A stretch of 8,980 nucleotides of DNA from an uncultured bacterium (lineage in GTDB: Bacteria; Bacillota; Clostridia; Oscillospirales; Oscillospiraceae): positions 1-8,980 of the forward strand of contig CAJMQR010000042.1 of NCBI GenBank assembly GCA_905215665.1, read 5' to 3'. The notes beneath the pieces are model-generated. The model saw only the letters and a list, made by a program, of their open reading frames with translations, ran no database searches and had not been told where the DNA came from. Shown piece after piece: positions 6,202-8,980 of this stretch (positions are counted from its first letter, which is position 1; each line of letters opens with the position of its first letter). The position numbers and the translations under genes were made by a program.

Positions 6202-6500
6202 GCGGACACTATAAGTTCTTTCAGAACCGCGAATGTGAGTATTTTCCCTGCCATGCCGGAGCGGATCCGGAGCGCTTCAACTGCCTGTTCTGCTTCTGCC
6301 CCCTGTATGCGCTGGGGGAAAAATGCGGAGGCGCCTTTTCCTATACGGCCGCGGGCGTCAAGGACTGCTCCGCCTGCCGCTTCCCCCATCTGCCGGAGAG
6401 CTACGATGAGATCTGCCGCCGCTTCTCCGAGGTCGCGGCGCTCTGCCGCAGAAAAGAACAGGCGCCGGACGCCGAACAGGGAACCGCATCCGTATGGTAA
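6198..6500 (+). CDS. Cys-rich small-domain protein (CblZ-like, PF04071 type)
   Basis: A 100-residue soluble protein with eight cysteines at 13, 18, 29, 32, 34, 43, 57 and 60 plus H19 and H64, spaced as in the Cys-rich small-domain family: YKFFQNREC, FPCH, NCLFCFCPLY, GEKCGG, DCSAC, PH. Such a set should bind zinc or an iron-sulfur cluster. Family members are often found near cobalamin genes and called CblZ, but their function is not established, and no cobalamin gene is in this window. The GTG start at 6198 overlaps the psd stop (GTGA), so translation is probably coupled; homologues also begin a few residues before YKFF, which supports this start. The tail from about residue 81 is not conserved-looking, and its last residues (EQGTASVW) are encoded by the left arm of a 23-bp hairpin, with the stop codon in the loop. 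Confidence 0.85.
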   Translation: MSGHYKFFQNRECEYFPCHAGADPERFNCLFCFCPLYALGEKCGGAFSYTAAGVKDCSACRFPHLPESYDEICRRFSEVAALCRRKEQAPDAEQGTASVW

Positions 6501-6526
6501 TGGCCATACGGATGCGGTTCCCTGTT
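6475..6526. repeat. Perfect 23-bp inverted repeat, likely terminator hairpin
   Basis: Arms 6475-6497 and 6504-6526 are perfectly complementary over 23 bp with a 6-base loop (6498-6503). The left arm encodes the C-terminus of the Cys-rich protein and the loop begins with its TAA stop. It lies between convergent genes, the usual place for a bidirectional terminator. No uninterrupted T-run follows directly on either strand; on the plus strand the next bases are AATAATAACC and a T5 run begins 15 bases on. It could also be a recently inserted mobile hairpin, since such a long perfect stem has not decayed. Confidence 0.8.
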
Positions 6527-6551
6527 AATAATAACCAGAGGTTTTTATTAA
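6525..6551. terminator. AT-rich hairpin between convergent genes
   Basis: Arms 6525-6536 and 6540-6551 pair at 11 of 12 positions (one T-T mismatch) around the loop AGA; core AACC/GGTT. The plus-strand 3' arm contains TTTTT (6542-6546). It directly follows the 23-bp stem and shares two bases with it, so the two helices compete at their junction. It may supply the weak U-rich tail for the plus-strand operon, and the TTATTATT of its other strand could serve the leftward ygiQ-DUF3786 transcript. Confidence 0.4.
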
Positions 6552-6558
6552 GGTAGTA

Positions 6559-7170
6559 TCAGATACATTCCTGCAAACGCCGCAGGATGGCGCCGGAGAG
6601 ATAAAAGGTTGTTTCATAGCGCAGAAAAAGGCAGGTGTTCCTGTCCCAGAGAAGCTGAAGCTGAGCGGGGAACTCCTCGTCGGCTTCCCACCAGCGCAGA
6701 AGCACGGGCAGACAGTCAAACGCGGGCAGAACGGCGGAAAAATCGCCGCCGGCCGTCTCCGTTCCGCCCAGAAGCGCGCAGGCGTGCCGCAGCGCCGGGA
6801 GTTTTCCGGCGAAGGGCCGCGCGGACTCCTCCGGGGAGATTATCAGACTGCCGGAGAGCGTCCCGCCCTGCACGGCGTGAAAGCTTGTGTGCGCGCACCA
6901 CGCGTGGGCGAGCACCGGCCTGCCGTTCGGATTCGTCAGAAGGTCGTAGACCGTCATGGAAATCTGGAAGCCCGCGGGCTTCCAGCGGCCTGCCTCCAGC
7001 CGTTCCACCGCGCCGTTGTCCAGCCGTACCCGGTGCGGCGCGGCGAGAACGGTCAGATACAGCGCCTCCCCGTCCAGCTGCAGGGAAAAGCGCCGGGCAA
7101 GCTCCGCCGGATCGTAGGAGAGGAAGGCGCGCGCCGCCGCCTGCATTTGCAGTTCGTAGTTGTTTCGCAT
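6559..7170 (-). CDS. DUF3786-family protein
   Basis: A 203-residue soluble protein of unknown function. It matches what I recall of the DUF3786 family: an N-terminal NYE-L helix followed by DPAELARR, a central segment with YDLLTN, and the strongly typical C-terminal half CLPVLLRWWEADEEFPAQLQLLWD followed by YL-T/S elements. There is no signal peptide, membrane helix or cysteine cluster. DUF3786 domains elsewhere occur in anaerobes, sometimes beside iron-sulfur proteins, but no activity is established to my knowledge. Its ATG at 7170 comes one base after the ygiQ stop (7172), so the two are co-transcribed and probably translationally coupled; only a weak GGAAG precedes it. The gene ends 33 bp from the 23-bp hairpin shared with the convergent operon. 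Confidence 0.8.
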   Translation of the reverse strand: MRNNYELQMQAAARAFLSYDPAELARRFSLQLDGEALYLTVLAAPHRVRLDNGAVERLEAGRWKPAGFQISMTVYDLLTNPNGRPVLAHAWCAHTSFHAVQGGTLSGSLIISPEESARPFAGKLPALRHACALLGGTETAGGDFSAVLPAFDCLPVLLRWWEADEEFPAQLQLLWDRNTCLFLRYETTFYLSGAILRRLQECI

Positions 7171-7171
7171 T

Positions 7172-8980
7172 TCATTTCTTCCGCTTTTTCAGATATTGGT
7201 CCGCCCGGCGGAGCTGCGCCGCCGTCGGAACGGGCGGAGCGCTTTTTGCCGTTTTCTGCGGCTGTGTAGTTCGTCCCCGGCCCATGCGCTGCGGCGGGGA
7301 CTTTTTCCGCCCGTCCCTGCCGCGAACGGCCTTCTGCGGCTGCCGTGCGGGGATCTCCGCCTGTCTTTCCGCGGTTTTTTCGCCCTTACGCGGGCGGATC
7401 AGGCATTTCGGCCCGAAGCCGATCAGGTCGGTGCGCCCCGCCTTCTCCAGCGCCTCATGCACGAGCGCGTAGTTCTTCGGATCGCGGTACTGAATGAGCG
7501 CGCGCTGCATGGCCTTTTCGTGCGGGTCGGTGGGAACGTAGACCGGCTCCATCGTCCGCGGGTCCAGACCGGTGTAATACATCACGGTCGAGAGCGTCGA
7601 GGGGGTGGGATAGAAATCCTGCACCTGCTCCGGCATATAGCCCAGATCGCGGACATACTCCGCCAGCTCCACGGCCTCCTTCAGAGACGAGCCGGGGTGC
7701 GAGCTCATGAGGTAGGGGACGAGATACTGCTTGAGGCCCTCTTTCTCGTTGAGCTTTTCGTATTTATGGCAGAATTTCTGATAAACGGCATGGCATGGCT
7801 TGCCCATATAGTGCAGCACCCGGTCCGAGACGTGCTCGGGCGCGACCTTGAGCTGGCCGGAGACGTGGTGCAGGACCAGCTCCTTCAGAAAGGCGGGATC
7901 GGGGTCGGCCAGCAGATAGTCAAAACGGATGCCGCTGCGGATAAAGACCTTTTTGACGCCCGGCAGGGCGCGGAGCTTTTGCAGCAGGGCGATATAGTCC
8001 CGATGCTCCGCGACCAGATTTTTGCACGGGCGGGGGAACAGGCATTGCCGCGCCGGGCAGGCGCCGGCAGTCGCCTGTTTGTCGCAGGCAGGACGGCGGA
8101 AATTTGCCGTCGGTCCGCCGACGTCATGGATATAGCCCTTGAAATCAGGCGCTTTCGTCATTTCCCGCGCTTCGCGCAGAATGGATTCATGGCTGCGCAC
8201 CTGCACGATGCGGCCCTGATGGAAGGTCAGCGCGCAGAAAGAGCAGCCGCCGAAGCAGCCACGGTTGGAAACCAGACTGAAGCGCACCTCGCTGATGGCC
8301 GGCACGCCCGCCCTGTAGGACGGATGCGGCAGGTTCCGGTACGGGAGATCGTAGATCTCGTCCATCTCCTGCGTGGAAAGCGGCTTCTGCGGAGGATTCT
8401 GAACGACAAATTCCCTCGGGCCGTAGGGCTCTATGAGCCGCTTGGCGCGGAAGGGATCGGTGTTCTGGTACTGGAGGAAAAAGCTCTCGGCATAGCGCCG
8501 CCGGTCTTTCTGCAGTTCTCCGTAGGACGGCAGCCGGATCGCGTCCACGACGCCGTCCGGGTCGGCCGTGCGGTAGACCGTTCCGTCGATGAAGGTCAGA
8601 TCGGCGGCGGAAAGGCCGCTGTTCAGTGCGTCCGCCGCCTCGACGATGCTGCGCTCTCCCATGCCGTAGAGCAGCAGGTCTGCCTGCGCGTCGAGCAAAA
8701 TGGAGCGCTTGAGCCTGTCGGACCAGTAATCGTAGTGTGCCAGCCGCCGCAGGCTGGCCTCGATGCCGCCGATCAGGATGGGAATCTTCGGGTGCGTGCG
8801 GCGGATGAGGTTGCAGTAGACCACCGTGGCGTAGTCCGGGCGCCTGCCGGTCACGCCGCCGGGCGTGTAGGCGTCGGTGCGGCGGCGGTGCCGGCCCACG
8901 GAATAGTGGTTGACCATGGAGTCCATGTTCCCGCCGGTGACGAGGAAGCCGAGACGCGGCGTGCCGAAAATATTGACCGA
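7172..8980 (-). CDS. YgiQ-family radical SAM protein (5' end cut by window edge)
   Basis: Member of the YgiQ (UPF0313) radical SAM family; the reaction is unknown. 602 residues are visible and the frame stays open through 8980, so roughly the first 60-100 residues are missing; the ATG at 8926 is internal, because the codons before it read FGTPRLGFLVTGGNMDSM, a conserved family segment. Seen: SDDAYTPGG-like DAYTPGGVTG, PILIGGIEASLRRLAHYDYW, the radical SAM cluster motif CFGGCSFC (8257-8234) in the family form CxxxCxxC, then a second Cys-rich segment CDKQATAGACPARQC...CKNL typical of YgiQ, and the conserved C-terminal QDFYPTPSTLSTVMYYTG and PKNYALVHEALEKAGRTDLIG. The last 70 or so residues are a Lys/Arg/Pro-rich, probably disordered tail that differs in composition from the core. 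Upstream gene of the ygiQ-DUF3786 pair. Confidence 0.93.
   Translation of the reverse strand, partial: SVNIFGTPRLGFLVTGGNMDSMVNHYSVGRHRRRTDAYTPGGVTGRRPDYATVVYCNLIRRTHPKIPILIGGIEASLRRLAHYDYWSDRLKRSILLDAQADLLLYGMGERSIVEAADALNSGLSAADLTFIDGTVYRTADPDGVVDAIRLPSYGELQKDRRRYAESFFLQYQNTDPFRAKRLIEPYGPREFVVQNPPQKPLSTQEMDEIYDLPYRNLPHPSYRAGVPAISEVRFSLVSNRGCFGGCSFCALTFHQGRIVQVRSHESILREAREMTKAPDFKGYIHDVGGPTANFRRPACDKQATAGACPARQCLFPRPCKNLVAEHRDYIALLQKLRALPGVKKVFIRSGIRFDYLLADPDPAFLKELVLHHVSGQLKVAPEHVSDRVLHYMGKPCHAVYQKFCHKYEKLNEKEGLKQYLVPYLMSSHPGSSLKEAVELAEYVRDLGYMPEQVQDFYPTPSTLSTVMYYTGLDPRTMEPVYVPTDPHEKAMQRALIQYRDPKNYALVHEALEKAGRTDLIGFGPKCLIRPRKGEKTAERQAEIPARQPQKAVRGRDGRKKSPPQRMGRGRTTQPQKTAKSAPPVPTAAQLRRADQYLKKRKK

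Noticed and set aside
6609..7472. Plus-strand 287-codon frame opposite DUF3786 and the ygiQ end
   Set aside because: Arg/Ala/Pro-rich shadow translation without any motif; the minus-strand genes explain the region.
8872..8926. ATG at 8926 as the start of the radical SAM protein
   Set aside because: Codons upstream to the window edge stay open and encode a conserved YgiQ segment ending in GGNMDSM, so the true start lies outside the window.

Overview
The window is about 9 kb of moderately high-GC DNA (roughly 60% by eye) that reads as chromosome of an anaerobic, low-GC-lineage Gram-positive relative of the Clostridia, perhaps an Oscillospiraceae-type gut bacterium. This rests on the protein families (KtrB/KtrA, an LtaS-type enzyme, type-II-like phosphatidylserine decarboxylase, the Cys-rich CblZ-type small protein, DUF3786, clostridial-style YgiQ), on strong AGGAGG ribosome binding sites and on sigma-A-like promoters. 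No rRNA, tRNA, CRISPR array, insertion sequence or phage gene was seen. The taxonomic guess is inference.

Left block (minus strand, 1-2608). A K+ uptake operon, ktrB-ktrA, has its own promoter (TTGTCT-17-TATACT) and a GTG start behind a perfect Shine-Dalgarno sequence. Downstream, with a separate TATAAT promoter, lies a GtrA-family membrane protein that uses a TTG start and runs off the left edge.

Divergent gap (2609-2895). Nearly 290 bp separate ktrB from the rightward operon. The gap holds a textbook minus-strand rho-independent terminator lying UPSTREAM of the ktrB promoter, a second terminator-like hairpin facing the other way, and a further good minus-strand promoter. Promoter plus terminator with no protein between them is the layout of a stand-alone small RNA of about 200 nt or less, which I could not assign to a known family.

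Central operon (plus strand, 2896-6500). Three tightly packed genes: an 807-residue fusion of a phosphatidylserine-synthase-like CDP-alcohol phosphatidyltransferase with a complete LtaS/alkaline-phosphatase-type lipid head-group transferase; phosphatidylserine decarboxylase 15 bp downstream; and, overlapping it by 4 bp, a Cys-rich CblZ-like protein. Together the first two genes would make phosphatidylserine, turn it into phosphatidylethanolamine, and carry a head-group transferase on the same polypeptide as the synthase. The pocket residues that bind phosphoglycerol in S. aureus LtaS look altered, so the transferase may use a different donor head group. This is the most interesting unit in the window. 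It ends in a perfect 23-bp inverted repeat with the last stop codon in its loop.

Right block (minus strand, 6559-8980). A YgiQ-type radical SAM protein (N-terminus cut by the window edge) is followed after one base by a DUF3786 protein; the pair converges on the central operon.
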